64,000 nt of DNA from Arthrobacter sp. StoSoilA2 (GCF_019977195.1 NZ_AP024643.1:1054001-1118000), one strand, 5' to 3'; counted from the stretch's first letter, positions 42,918 to 51,397 are shown. Notes: generated by a model not told the origin, from the sequence alone. Numbers and translations are program-made.

Positions 42918-43943
42918 ATGATCAAGCAAGTGACCCTTGGCCTGGTGGGTGTTGGCCGGATCGGTGTAATGCATGCCAGGAACATCACCTCGCTCAACCA
43001 AGTCCTGAACCCGGAAGGTGCCCAGGTCCAACTCAAGCTGACCGACGTGGCGGAGGAGCACGCCCGTTCTGTGGCCGCTGACTCTGGAGCGGAATTCGTG
43101 GCTTCAGTGGCGGAGCTGATCTCTTCAGGGGTGGACGGGCTGGTCATCGCAACCGGAACGGCGACACACCCGGATCTCATCCGCGCGGGCGTCGATGCTG
43201 GAATCCCGGTGTTCTGCGAGAAGCCCGTGGCCGTGAATGTGGCGGAGTCCTTGCCAGTCCTTGAGTACATCCGCGACAAGGGTGGAACCGTGCAGATCGG
43301 CCACCAACGCCGATTCGATGCCGGCTATCTGGAAGCCAAGCGCGCCTACGAAGCCGGGGAGTTGGGCTGGATCCACTCCGTCCGCGCCCTCACCTGCGAC
43401 ATGACCCCGCCGCCCGTTCAGTTCCTGGCAACCTCGGGCGGCCTGTTCCGGGACTGCTCCGTCCACGATTTCGACATCCTTCGCTGGCTCACGGGCAAGG
43501 AAATTGTGGAGGTCTATGCCAAGGGCTCCAACAATGGCGACCCCGCGATCGGTGAGGTGGGCGACGTCGATACCGCCCTGGCGGTAGTAACGTTCGACGA
43601 CGGCACGGTGGGTACGGTTTCGGCCAGCCGTTACAACGGGGCCGGGCATGATGTGCGGCTGGAACTCCAAGGCTCGGATGGCTCGGTGGTGGTTGGCATG
43701 GATGACCAGATGGCTGTCCGTTCGGCTGAGCCAGGCGTTGCGTTCCCCTCCGGCAAGTCCCATCAGACCTTTGCTGAGCGCTTCGACCAGGCGTACCGTT
43801 CCGAGATGGCTGCGTTCGTGGAATTGGTCCTGGGAGAGCGCAAGAATCCATGCACGCCCGAGGACGCCGTCGCTGCTTCCAAGGTTGCTGACGCCGCCCA
43901 GGAATCCCTCGAAACCGGCTTCCCGGTCCGCGTCGCCCCCTGA
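42918..43943 (+). CDS. Inositol 2-dehydrogenase-like oxidoreductase (Gfo/Idh/MocA family)
   Basis: A 341-residue dehydrogenase close to the IolG type: Rossmann motif LGLVGVGRIGVMHARNI, catalytic lysine in FCEKPVAVN near residue 98, QIGHQRRFDAGYLEAKRAYE, and the Asp/His motif FRDCSVHDFDILRWLTG near residue 175. It is more IolG-like than the protein at 40633 and may oxidise scyllo- or D-chiro-inositol, or be a second myo-inositol enzyme. It has its own promoter with an operator-like site. ATG 42918 has GGAG about seven bases upstream. It is the last gene of the island. Confidence 0.85.
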   Translation: MIKQVTLGLVGVGRIGVMHARNITSLNQVLNPEGAQVQLKLTDVAEEHARSVAADSGAEFVASVAELISSGVDGLVIATGTATHPDLIRAGVDAGIPVFCEKPVAVNVAESLPVLEYIRDKGGTVQIGHQRRFDAGYLEAKRAYEAGELGWIHSVRALTCDMTPPPVQFLATSGGLFRDCSVHDFDILRWLTGKEIVEVYAKGSNNGDPAIGEVGDVDTALAVVTFDDGTVGTVSASRYNGAGHDVRLELQGSDGSVVVGMDDQMAVRSAEPGVAFPSGKSHQTFAERFDQAYRSEMAAFVELVLGERKNPCTPEDAVAASKVADAAQESLETGFPVRVAP

Positions 43944-43945
43944 TC

Positions 43946-43995
43946 TTCTCTCACATCCTGCGGGCTTTTTCCCAACGTTCTCTCACATCCTTGGG
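43946..43995 (-). repeat. Two degenerate inverted copies of the 32-bp repeat
   Basis: TTCTCTCACATCCT occurs at about 43946 and again 32 bp later at about 43978. Its reverse complement, AGGATGTGAGAGAA, resembles the GATGTGCGAGAGGAT core of the plus-strand array at 44091, and the spacing equals the array period. These look like diverged units on the other strand, placed directly after the dehydrogenase stop codon. Confidence 0.6.
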
Positions 43996-44090
43996 GATTG
44001 CCGGCTTTCCTCTCTCCCTTGCTTCAGGAAAGCCACGACGCCGGCACTTGGCCCTGGTGCCGACGTCGGGTCCTACCGCGCGCGGGAGCT

Positions 44091-44263
44091 GCGAGAGGAT
44101 CGGCCGAAAAGGGGGCCGATGTGCGAGAGGATCGGCCGAAAAGGGGGCCGATGTGCGAGAGGATCGGCCGGAAGGGGGGCCGATGTGCGAGAGGATCGGC
44201 CGGAAGGGGGGCCGATGTGCGAGAGGATCGGCCGAAAAGGGGGCCGATGTGCGAGAGGATCGG
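44091..44263 (+). repeat. 32-bp tandem repeat array, five full units and a partial sixth
   Basis: Units start at 44091, 44123, 44155, 44187 and 44219, with a partial copy at 44251-44263. Each has GCGAGAGGATCGGCC, an AAAAGGG or GAAGGGG centre, then GGCCGATGT; so each can form a 7-bp hairpin ATCGGCC/GGCCGAT. Units 3 and 4 differ from 1, 2 and 5 by the same two bases. The 388-bp gap 43944-44331 contains only this array, the inverted copies before it, and unassigned sequence. All three forward frames stay open across it because the unit is not a multiple of three. Confidence 0.9.
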
Positions 44264-44331
44264 ACGTAGCTGACGCGGGCCGGATGAGTCTGGGGGAAAA
44301 CTCCGACCCGCGCCAGGTCTATGGGGGCTGA

Positions 44332-47238
44332 TCAGGCGATGACCTTCATGGCCTGCCAACCCGAGCCGAGGCTGACGGGCGGAACGTTGCTGAGCGTTCC
44401 GCTTCCCGATCCGGGATAGAGCCACAAAGTGTCTCCGATGCGGCCTACGACGTCGTTCTTGCCGTCGCCGTCAAGGTCCCGTGGTCCGGCCAGCGCAGTG
44501 CGGGTTCCCCAGCCCGTCCCGATCTGCGTCCATTGCAGCCAGCCCCCGGAACCATTGCCCGGATATAGCCATAATGCGCCTGTATCGGTGCGCCGCGCCA
44601 GTACATCTGCCTTGCCATCACTGTTGAAATCGCCGGTGCTGAAGATGGCGTTCATGACGCCCCAACCCCAGCCGACTGTGTAGGGAGCCCGCTGTCCTCC
44701 AGCACCATTTCCTTCATACAAGCGGAGGTCGCCGTTGCTGCGGCGTCCCATGAAATCGGGTATTCCGTCACCGCTGAAATCGCCTGGTGAGAAGAGCTGT
44801 GTCATGGTGCTCCAACCGGTGCTGACTTGCTTCCGTGCGCCAAAGCTGCCGGCACCGTCACCGGGGTAGAACCACAGTACGTCCCCGGATCGTGCCAGGA
44901 CGTCCGGTTTTCCGTCGCTGTTGAAGTCGCCAGGGGTGATGGTGTCCGTGTTGGTTGACCAGGCCGGTGCAGGCAAGGCGAGTTGCCTGGGGGAGAGCCC
45001 GCCCGCGCCGTTGCCCGGGTACAGGTACAGGTTGCCGGCGGTGTCAGCCGCAAGGACGTCAGCGCGGCCGTCCCCGTTGAAGTCATGGGCCGACGGCGGT
45101 CCGGCTATGGGAACGGTGTACGTCTGGGTACCAACGGAGGACGTGTTGCCTGCCGTGTCCACGCCTATGTATTTCAACGTCAGCGTGGAGCTGCCCATGA
45201 TGATCGGGCTGGAGTACTTGATGTTGGAAGCAGACTCGGTGGCCGTGGGGGTGCTGCCGTCGGTGGTGTAGTAGATGGCCGCCCCAGGCTCGTTGGCTGT
45301 CAGCGTGATCGTGGCGCCGCTGGCCAAGGCCCGCGAGGTGGGACTGGCCGTCACTACCGGAGCTGTCGTGTCCGGCGGGATCGTGTAGGTCTGCGTTGCG
45401 ATGTCGGAGGTATTTCCGGCCGTATCCTTGGCAAAGTACTTCAGGGTCATGGGGTCCGGCCCATTGAACGTTATCGGCGCGGTATACAGCAGGCCGGCGG
45501 TGAGGGGATCGGTGCCGTCCGTGGTGTAGCGGATTTCCGCCGGTTCGTTGGCGGCCAAGGTGATGGTGGTACCCGCTGCGTAGGCACCGCCCACAGGGCT
45601 GGCTGTCACCACAGGCTTGGTGATATCAGGGCCTGTCGAATACGTCTGGGTGGCCACGGCAGACGAATTATTCGCGCCGTCAACGGCGAAGTACTTCAGG
45701 GTCATCGGGCCGTTCAGCGGGATGGGACTGGCGTACTTGCTGCTCGCCGTGGTGGGGTTGCTGCCGTCCGTGGTGTAGTAGATCGTCGCCGTCTCATTGG
45801 CGGAGAGGGTGATGGACTGGCCCACCGCGTATGTTCCACCCGGAGGTGTTGCCGTGACCACGGGGGCGACGTTGTCCGTTCCGAGATAGGCCTCGAACTC
45901 GGCCAAACCGGCGTTGGTGGTGGTGGAGCTGACTGAGGTGATGTTCAAACGGACCGAGCTCACGGTCTTGGACGGGAAGTTGATGGTGAGCCCGGAGCCG
46001 TTGTTGGGAAGCGCCGGGACTGCCACAGTGCTTCCATCCGAGAACAACAGGTTTCCTCCGGTCACTTGGTCGGAGAGGAGCGGCCGGTCGAACAAGGTCA
46101 CCGAGTTGATGGTCCTTGTGGGGGAGAAGTTGTATTGAATCCAGCTGCCCGCCTTTTCAGCGGCTGTCACCCATTCACGCGTTGCGTCCATGGGGGTGCC
46201 CCACGCATACCCGTCCCGGGCTTTCTCCGGGCTCTGGGCTGTTGCTTTCTGGGATGACGCCGTGACGGTGGTCCCTGCCGATTTCGCAGCGTTGCCCACC
46301 CACTCAATGGCTGTGATGTATTGCCGTTTCAGCCACTCATCGTAGGGGGAATCGGGGCATCCTTCGCCGGGACTGCTGCAGATGTACATGTCGAAATCCG
46401 CGAACCGCACGAAGGTGTCCACTTTCGTGGTGAGTTCGGCACCGGTCACGTTCTGGGGGTACTCGTCAATCACGTAAGCGTCGTAGGCCAGGGAGGTGTG
46501 TGGGCCGGTGTAGCTGCGCGTAGCCAGTTGGGCGAATTTGGCGGTTGCCCAATGGTCGCTGTGATCGTAGGGGCTGTTGAAGTTGCCGGTCCAGTCCTGT
46601 GTGCGGAACGTGGTCGGTTGGAAGTTGGCCACCAGTCGGTTCAGTGCGGTCTGGAACTGTGACTTGGTAAAAGTGGCGGCGTTGTCCACGGGCCTGATGG
46701 AGGAAAGCCGCCCGTCCCAGAGTTTGAGGATGCTTTGGTCGTTGTACGCCGCACTGCCGTCACCGTTCGGGAAACCATCGGGAAGGCGCATGAACACCAC
46801 CGAGATATTGGGTGCACCATTGAGGGTTTGCATGGTCAGCGGACGGTTGGGAACCCCTGCATCCGAGGTGGTCCACGAATCAGACACTCCTGCCATCTTG
46901 GAGTAGCTGGCCCTGATTCCGGCTTCCAGGCTCTTCCAATACACGGCACCCTCGCCAGCCTCGCCCGCCGTGGTGAATACCGTTTGGACGCAGCGTTTGG
47001 CCTGGATGTCCCTCATGAAGTCCGGACTGAGGAAAAGCAGGTCATCGTCCGTGTGGGCCACGATCTGCATGGCCCCGCCGGTTCCTGCGCACGGCGGAAC
47101 GGCCGCCGACGCGGGGGCGATGGAAAATGCGATGAGTCCCGCGAAGGCCAAAGCCGGAGCAAGCATCAAGCCCAGGAAGCTGAAGAGACGGGGTTGCCGA
47201 TTCGGACGACGGACGTATTTTGGACGGTCCACAACCAT
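44332..47238 (-). CDS. Secreted multidomain protein: PIG-L deacetylase, discoidin-like, three CHB/HEX_C repeats, FG-GAP repeats
   Basis: The 968-residue protein has a signal peptide (hydrophobic to about residue 42, cleavage near ASA-AVPP). Residues ~58-300 are a PIG-L/LmbE-type deacetylase with the zinc motif AHTDDDLLFLSPD (61 on) and SPYDHSDHWATAKFAQ. Next, TVTASSQKATAQSPEKARDG to about 450 resembles a discoidin (F5/8 C) sugar-binding domain. Three ~80-residue repeats start near 457, 536 and 621 (APVVTATPPGGTY, YYTTDGSNPT), like chitobiase/HEX C-terminal modules. From ~715 to the end are FG-GAP/VCBS repeats (DFNGDGRADVLA, DFNSDGKPDVLA) with calcium-binding-type loops. It likely deacetylates N-acetyl sugars of polysaccharide outside the cell. 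Confidence 0.88.
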   Translation of the reverse strand: MVVDRPKYVRRPNRQPRLFSFLGLMLAPALAFAGLIAFSIAPASAAVPPCAGTGGAMQIVAHTDDDLLFLSPDFMRDIQAKRCVQTVFTTAGEAGEGAVYWKSLEAGIRASYSKMAGVSDSWTTSDAGVPNRPLTMQTLNGAPNISVVFMRLPDGFPNGDGSAAYNDQSILKLWDGRLSSIRPVDNAATFTKSQFQTALNRLVANFQPTTFRTQDWTGNFNSPYDHSDHWATAKFAQLATRSYTGPHTSLAYDAYVIDEYPQNVTGAELTTKVDTFVRFADFDMYICSSPGEGCPDSPYDEWLKRQYITAIEWVGNAAKSAGTTVTASSQKATAQSPEKARDGYAWGTPMDATREWVTAAEKAGSWIQYNFSPTRTINSVTLFDRPLLSDQVTGGNLLFSDGSTVAVPALPNNGSGLTINFPSKTVSSVRLNITSVSSTTTNAGLAEFEAYLGTDNVAPVVTATPPGGTYAVGQSITLSANETATIYYTTDGSNPTTASSKYASPIPLNGPMTLKYFAVDGANNSSAVATQTYSTGPDITKPVVTASPVGGAYAAGTTITLAANEPAEIRYTTDGTDPLTAGLLYTAPITFNGPDPMTLKYFAKDTAGNTSDIATQTYTIPPDTTAPVVTASPTSRALASGATITLTANEPGAAIYYTTDGSTPTATESASNIKYSSPIIMGSSTLTLKYIGVDTAGNTSSVGTQTYTVPIAGPPSAHDFNGDGRADVLAADTAGNLYLYPGNGAGGLSPRQLALPAPAWSTNTDTITPGDFNSDGKPDVLARSGDVLWFYPGDGAGSFGARKQVSTGWSTMTQLFSPGDFSGDGIPDFMGRRSNGDLRLYEGNGAGGQRAPYTVGWGWGVMNAIFSTGDFNSDGKADVLARRTDTGALWLYPGNGSGGWLQWTQIGTGWGTRTALAGPRDLDGDGKNDVVGRIGDTLWLYPGSGSGTLSNVPPVSLGSGWQAMKVIA

Positions 47239-47359
47239 GCTCCTTTGAGCAGATGTTGGGCCCCCCAGCCGGCAAACTTACGACGCCCACGGGACGTCAT
47301 TCGAATGGAGTTATGCGCTGGCCGAGCTTTCAGCAGAGCTGAAAGCGATGCAGTGAGCG

Positions 47360-48163
47360 CTACTGTACTCCTCCAGGCCGGGCCTGGGTAGGGTTCCGGC
47401 ACACTTCCACGAACGCCTTAAAAGGTGCCAGCCGCTCGTTATCGGGAAGCTGGGACGCCTCCGGATGCCATTGCACCGAGGCAACCCAGCGGGAAGGATC
47501 CTCAAGCGCTTCCACCGTGCCGTCGTCGGCGATCGCGGTAACCACCAGCCCTTCGCCCACCCTGGCCACCGCCTGGTGATGCCCCGAAGCAATCTTGATG
47601 GAAGTCCCCTCCGGAGCGCCATAGAGCGCGGCGGTCTTCGATCCTGGTGCAAGCACAACGTCATGCCATGCCCACTCACCGGCAGTGGGGTCGTCCGGAT
47701 CCAAGCCGTTGTGGTTCACGGCAGACGGTGCCATGTCCTGGATCAACGTCCCGCCGTAAAGCACGTTCAACAACTGGTGGCCGCGGCAGATCCCCAGCAG
47801 CGGAAGGCCGGCGTCGATCGTGGCCCGTGCGACGTCAATATCCAGGTGGTCCTGTTCCGGGTTGACGTCATACACCGAATCCTCCGGGTCCTGGCCATAA
47901 AGACGCGGTTCCAGGTCCCCGCCACCGGGCAGCAGCACGCCGTCGAGCGTTTTCATGACAGAAGCCAGACGCCCGGCACTGTCGGCCGACACGGGGGTCA
48001 GCAACACCGGCTGCGCACCCGCTTCACGGAGCAAATCCACAATAAATGTGAAGAGTTGGTTGGCTTCGCCCACGCGGGCGTCGGGATTGTCCGAGCTGCT
48101 AAGGCGAATCGGAACTCCGATACGCGGCCGGGCGCCAGCGCCGCCCTCATCTGAAGTCTTCAT
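47360..48163 (-). CDS. Gamma-glutamyl-gamma-aminobutyrate hydrolase-family protein (class I GATase-like, peptidase C26)
   Basis: The 267-residue hydrolase has the GATase nucleophile elbow LPLLGICRGHQLLNVLYGG near residues 114-132 (Cys119 region), VLLPGGGDLEPRLYG upstream, and the His-Glu pair in ASVQWHPEASQL near residue 230. It resembles PuuD, which hydrolyses gamma-glutamyl-GABA in putrescine breakdown, and other C26 peptidases acting on gamma-glutamyl amines. No other putrescine genes lie beside it, so the substrate is open. It is divergent from the LOG-like gene. Confidence 0.85.
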   Translation of the reverse strand: MKTSDEGGAGARPRIGVPIRLSSSDNPDARVGEANQLFTFIVDLLREAGAQPVLLTPVSADSAGRLASVMKTLDGVLLPGGGDLEPRLYGQDPEDSVYDVNPEQDHLDIDVARATIDAGLPLLGICRGHQLLNVLYGGTLIQDMAPSAVNHNGLDPDDPTAGEWAWHDVVLAPGSKTAALYGAPEGTSIKIASGHHQAVARVGEGLVVTAIADDGTVEALEDPSRWVASVQWHPEASQLPDNERLAPFKAFVEVCRNPTQARPGGVQ

Positions 48164-48237
48164 GCTTCATCATGCAACGGAACATCGCCCTGCGCGTAAA
48201 CGGGACTCAAGCCGTTGAGCACTACTACGCTGATGCC

Positions 48238-49374
48238 ATGAATCCCTCCGGTGCCTTGAACCCAAGTCCACGGACGCTCGACGTCGAAAGCATCGTTCAT
48301 TTCGACAAACTGGTTACGTCCGGGGCGGGATCCATGCACGGCTGGCACGCGCAGTCGCTGGACCTTCGCGGACGCTCGCGGGAATTGAAAATGTTGGACC
48401 CGCAGGGCGCGATCTTCCTCGGATGCACTTTCGACGACGGCATCGAGGAGAGCCTTCGAAGCCGCGGCGCGCTCATCTTTCCCAAGATGCGCGGCGTGCC
48501 CTTCAACCCATATCGAGGCACCCTCTACACGGCCAGGGAGCTTTACGAGGACATCTCCACTGCAGAGTATGAAGCCACCCTGGATGCGAGGATTTACCAG
48601 TGGAGCATCCTTCCGGGAAAGCGGGCAAGCCTTGACGCAACGCTCGCCGCGGCCCTGCACGACCACGCGATCGGCGACGCCCTGGACGAGCTGCTGCAAG
48701 ATGGGGACCTGGCAGGCACCAGACTCGTGGGCGTCATGGGCGGACACGCAGCGCAACGCGGAACCAAGGAATTCGCCGACGCCGCGCGGCTGGGGCGCTT
48801 GCTCGCGCAAGCGGGCTTCACAGTAGCTACCGGCGGTGGCCCTGGCGCCATGGAAGCAGCCAACATGGGCGCCTACCTCAGCGGACTGCCCGACGCCGAT
48901 TCCATCGCAGCGCTGCAAACGCTCGCTTCCATACCGGGGTTCAGGCCCTCGGTGACGGCTTGGGCGCGGCAAGCAGCCGCCGTCGTCGAACGCTACCCGG
49001 AAGGCACCCCGACGCTGGGGATACCCACCTGGTTCTACGGCCATGAGCCACCCAACCTGTTCGCCACGCACATCGCCAAGTACTTCGCCAACGCAATCCG
49101 CGAAGCGATCCTCCTGGAGCTTTGCAACGGCGGAATCGTGTTCCTGCCCGGTTCCGCCGGAACCGTGCAGGAGATCTTCCAGGATGCGTGCGAAAACTAT
49201 TACGGTGCCCCCGAAACCATCACTCCCATGGTCCTGGTGGGCCGCGATCATTGGGAACGGACCTACCCGGCCTGGCCGATGCTGCGAAGCCTCGCGGCCG
49301 GGCGGCCCATGGCGAACAGAATCTTCCTGGTGGACACGGTGGAGGACGCGCTCGCGGTCGTGGCCGCGGGCTAA
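48238..49374 (+). CDS. LOG-like Rossmann-fold nucleotide-binding protein
   Basis: A 378-residue protein whose second half holds a lysine decarboxylase/LOG-type Rossmann fold: LVGVMGGHAAQRGTKEFADA, VATGGGPGAMEAANMGAYLS near residue 200, and FLPGSAGTVQEIFQDACENY near residue 305, a variant of the PGGxGTxxE motif with Ser in place of the second Gly. LOG proteins release cytokinin-like bases from nucleotide monophosphates; larger variants have unknown nucleotide substrates. The N-terminal ~150 residues are extra relative to LOG. The frame is open to 48172, but ATG 48238 leaves room for divergent promoters and has a -10-like TACGCT six bases upstream, suggesting a leaderless mRNA. Confidence 0.75.
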   Translation: MNPSGALNPSPRTLDVESIVHFDKLVTSGAGSMHGWHAQSLDLRGRSRELKMLDPQGAIFLGCTFDDGIEESLRSRGALIFPKMRGVPFNPYRGTLYTARELYEDISTAEYEATLDARIYQWSILPGKRASLDATLAAALHDHAIGDALDELLQDGDLAGTRLVGVMGGHAAQRGTKEFADAARLGRLLAQAGFTVATGGGPGAMEAANMGAYLSGLPDADSIAALQTLASIPGFRPSVTAWARQAAAVVERYPEGTPTLGIPTWFYGHEPPNLFATHIAKYFANAIREAILLELCNGGIVFLPGSAGTVQEIFQDACENYYGAPETITPMVLVGRDHWERTYPAWPMLRSLAAGRPMANRIFLVDTVEDALAVVAAG

Positions 49375-49429
49375 AAGTCCTTGCTGCAGCTAGAAGTCCT
49401 TGCTGCGGCTAGAAATCCTTACTGCAGGG
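49373..49429. repeat. Three 19-bp repeats at the end of a metzincin gene
   Basis: Near-identical 19-bp units start at 49373, 49392 and 49411 (core AAGTCCTTGCTGCGGCT). The third encodes, on the minus strand, the last codons CSKDF and stop of the metzincin gene at 49409; the other two are copies of that end placed downstream. They fill the whole gap between convergent genes. Confidence 0.75.
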
Positions 49430-50323
49430 GCCTGAGCCGAGTTGGGCAAGGCCCGTCTTGTCCCCGGCAGCGTACTCGCGAACCCACGAGGCTTGGTCGT
49501 ACATCAGCTGGCGGGGGTCATCCACATGGTCCAAACCAAGAACGTGTCCGAGTTCGTGCATGATCACGGCCGTGCCCACTTCCTTGCCCTGGGGTGTGTC
49601 CATGATCCCGGCAAACTGCGGTGCATCCAACGACACCGACCCAGTCACGTAGGCCTTATAGCCGTTGCTCAGGCCGATGGAGGAACTTCCGCCCAAGCCC
49701 ACCGTTTGTCCGGTCAGCCGCGGCACCTGCTCCGGTGTGGTCCAGGCAATGAGCACCGGCGCCCAGCGGTCCCCGTATGTTGTGGGCTGATAGCCGGCCC
49801 TGTTGGTGCTGGGGATTTCGGACGTCGGACCGTCATAAATGAACTGCAGCCCGGAGGCGAGGCTGGCCTGCCGAACTGCTTCCTCCACCATGGAATACCA
49901 GCTTGTGGGGGCCAGGTTTGAGTTCACGACGTAGTGAATCGGCCTGCAAGGGGAGTAGGCAAGGGGAGTGCCGTCTTCCTTGACGGCCAGGAATTTGTAA
50001 GAATTGCTGGTCCTTAGCAACGGCGCCGGTGTGCCCAGGGGAGCGTCGGCTTCCTCAAATCCGGGCAGCGGATCCTGACGCTGGCCAAAAGGAACCAGCC
50101 CGGGCCGCGGCGCCTGGCTCTGCGTCGTGGAATCGGACCAGAACCTTTGAAGTTCGCCGCTGAAGTAGGCGCCGGCGCAGACCAAACCAAGGATGCCGAA
50201 CAGGAACAGGATGGCCGCGATGCTGCTGTGCTTGATGGGAGGCCTGGGCGGCGGCTTGGCATCCGGGTGGTAAGGCGGCGGGGGATAGGGGTCTGGCCAC
50301 TCTGGCGACCCATAAGGTTCCAT
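49409..50323 (-). CDS. Membrane-anchored metzincin-like zinc protease (copy 1)
   Basis: The 304-residue protein has a Pro-rich cytoplasmic start (PYPPPPYHPDAKPPPRPP), one membrane helix (IAAILFLFGILGLVCAGAYF, about residues 35-55), and an exported domain. The zinc motif HELGHVLGLDH (residues 256-266) has the HExxHxxGxxH form, and a Met-turn candidate lies in DPRQLMYDQ ten residues on, as in matrixin-type metzincins. YSPCRPIHYVVN and a C-terminal Cys (GPCSKDF) may form a disulfide. GAGGGGG-type ribosome site GAGGGGG precedes ATG 50323. A paralogue is encoded 117 bp upstream on the same strand. Substrate unknown. Confidence 0.8.
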   Translation of the reverse strand: MEPYGSPEWPDPYPPPPYHPDAKPPPRPPIKHSSIAAILFLFGILGLVCAGAYFSGELQRFWSDSTTQSQAPRPGLVPFGQRQDPLPGFEEADAPLGTPAPLLRTSNSYKFLAVKEDGTPLAYSPCRPIHYVVNSNLAPTSWYSMVEEAVRQASLASGLQFIYDGPTSEIPSTNRAGYQPTTYGDRWAPVLIAWTTPEQVPRLTGQTVGLGGSSSIGLSNGYKAYVTGSVSLDAPQFAGIMDTPQGKEVGTAVIMHELGHVLGLDHVDDPRQLMYDQASWVREYAAGDKTGLAQLGSGPCSKDF

Positions 50324-50440
50324 CGAACCCCCTCACGGGACGGCCCAATCGGACGGTGGGGCGCCGCCGTCGGCCGCTTCCGTCAGGATAGAACCCATGG
50401 GACCGCCAGTCCATGGCGATTCCTGGGAAGCTGCGCTGCT

Positions 50441-51334
50441 TCAGATGTCCTTGCGGCAAGGAGCCGAGGCCAGGAGGTGAAGGCCGTTCAGGTCGCCGGC
50501 AGCCAAACCGTCAGGGGCGCCGATCTCCGGGTACATCAGCTGAACCGGATCATCAACATGATCCAAACCCATGACGTGCCCCAGTTCGTGCTGCATGACC
50601 GCCAGCACGTAGTCCGAACCGCCCTCCTCGGCCAGAAGCTCCGCCACTTGCGGGGTGTCGAGCTCCAGGCTGCCCGTGATGTAGCTCTTGGGACCGTTGT
50701 TGAGTGAGTACATGGTGCTGCCGCCCGTGCCGATGACGCTCTCAGCCAGCGCAGGAGCAGTCTCAGGCGTGGTCCACGAAATGAGCAAGGGTGCCCACCG
50801 GTCACCATATTTGGATGGTTGGTAAGGTTCGCGCTTAGTGGTGGGCAACTCATCCGTGCTGCCATCGTTGATGAACTGGATTCCGGACGCCGCGGAAATA
50901 TTGGCGATTGCGGTGGCAAGCAGTGAATCCGTACCCTCAGGCGCGGTGGCGTCGTTCACCACGTAGTGCAGGGGACGGCACGGCGAGTACCCAACCGGAG
51001 TGCCGTCGTCGTTGGTTGCCAGGAACTTATATGAATCGCTGGCGTTGGCTGGGGGCGGCGGCGATGCGAGCGGGGCGTCGGCCTCGTCGATTCCTGGAGG
51101 CGGCGCGTCCAGGGCGCGTGCCGGGGTCTGTTGGATCGGCTCGCTTTTGGGCGAATTGGGCAGGGCCACGCCCGGAAACAGCCCGATGATCCGGGGATCG
51201 CCGTGGAGCAAACCGCTGACAAGGACAGCCACCACCGCGGCGACACCGGCCATGAGGACGCCGCGAAGAATCCGGAGGGTTGTGCCCGCACGACGGTGTT
51301 TTGGCGCGCGCAATGGCGGCTGCTCCGAATCCAC
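50441..51334 (-). CDS. Membrane-anchored metzincin-like zinc protease (copy 2)
   Basis: The 297-residue paralogue has a basic N-terminus, one membrane helix (GVLMAGVAAVVAVLVSGLL, about residues 26-45), a Pro-rich spacer and a protease domain with HELGHVMGLDH at 249-259 and Met-turn QLMYPE. DSYKFLATNDDGTPVGYSPC and KYGDRWAPLLISWTTPE align with the same stretches in the downstream copy; both end in a Cys-x-Lys-Asp motif. The two N-termini and anchors differ completely, so the proteases may be held at different places. GTG 51334 has GGAGAA upstream. The pair forms a minus-strand unit. Confidence 0.8.
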   Translation of the reverse strand: MDSEQPPLRAPKHRRAGTTLRILRGVLMAGVAAVVAVLVSGLLHGDPRIIGLFPGVALPNSPKSEPIQQTPARALDAPPPGIDEADAPLASPPPPANASDSYKFLATNDDGTPVGYSPCRPLHYVVNDATAPEGTDSLLATAIANISAASGIQFINDGSTDELPTTKREPYQPSKYGDRWAPLLISWTTPETAPALAESVIGTGGSTMYSLNNGPKSYITGSLELDTPQVAELLAEEGGSDYVLAVMQHELGHVMGLDHVDDPVQLMYPEIGAPDGLAAGDLNGLHLLASAPCRKDI

Positions 51335-51397
51335 GGTTCTCCATTCCCTACGCCCCGGTCACGCGGGGCCGCGCGGAGGACGAACCAACATTACCGC

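Noticed and set aside
44091..44263. Possible CRISPR array
   Set aside because: Units of 32 bp are tandem with no unique spacers between them, and no cas genes are present.
43991..44331. Open frames running through the 32-bp repeats (arginine/glycine/lysine-rich peptides)
   Set aside because: All three forward frames are open only because the unit length is not a multiple of three and lacks stops; there is no ribosome site or domain. It is a repeat artefact.
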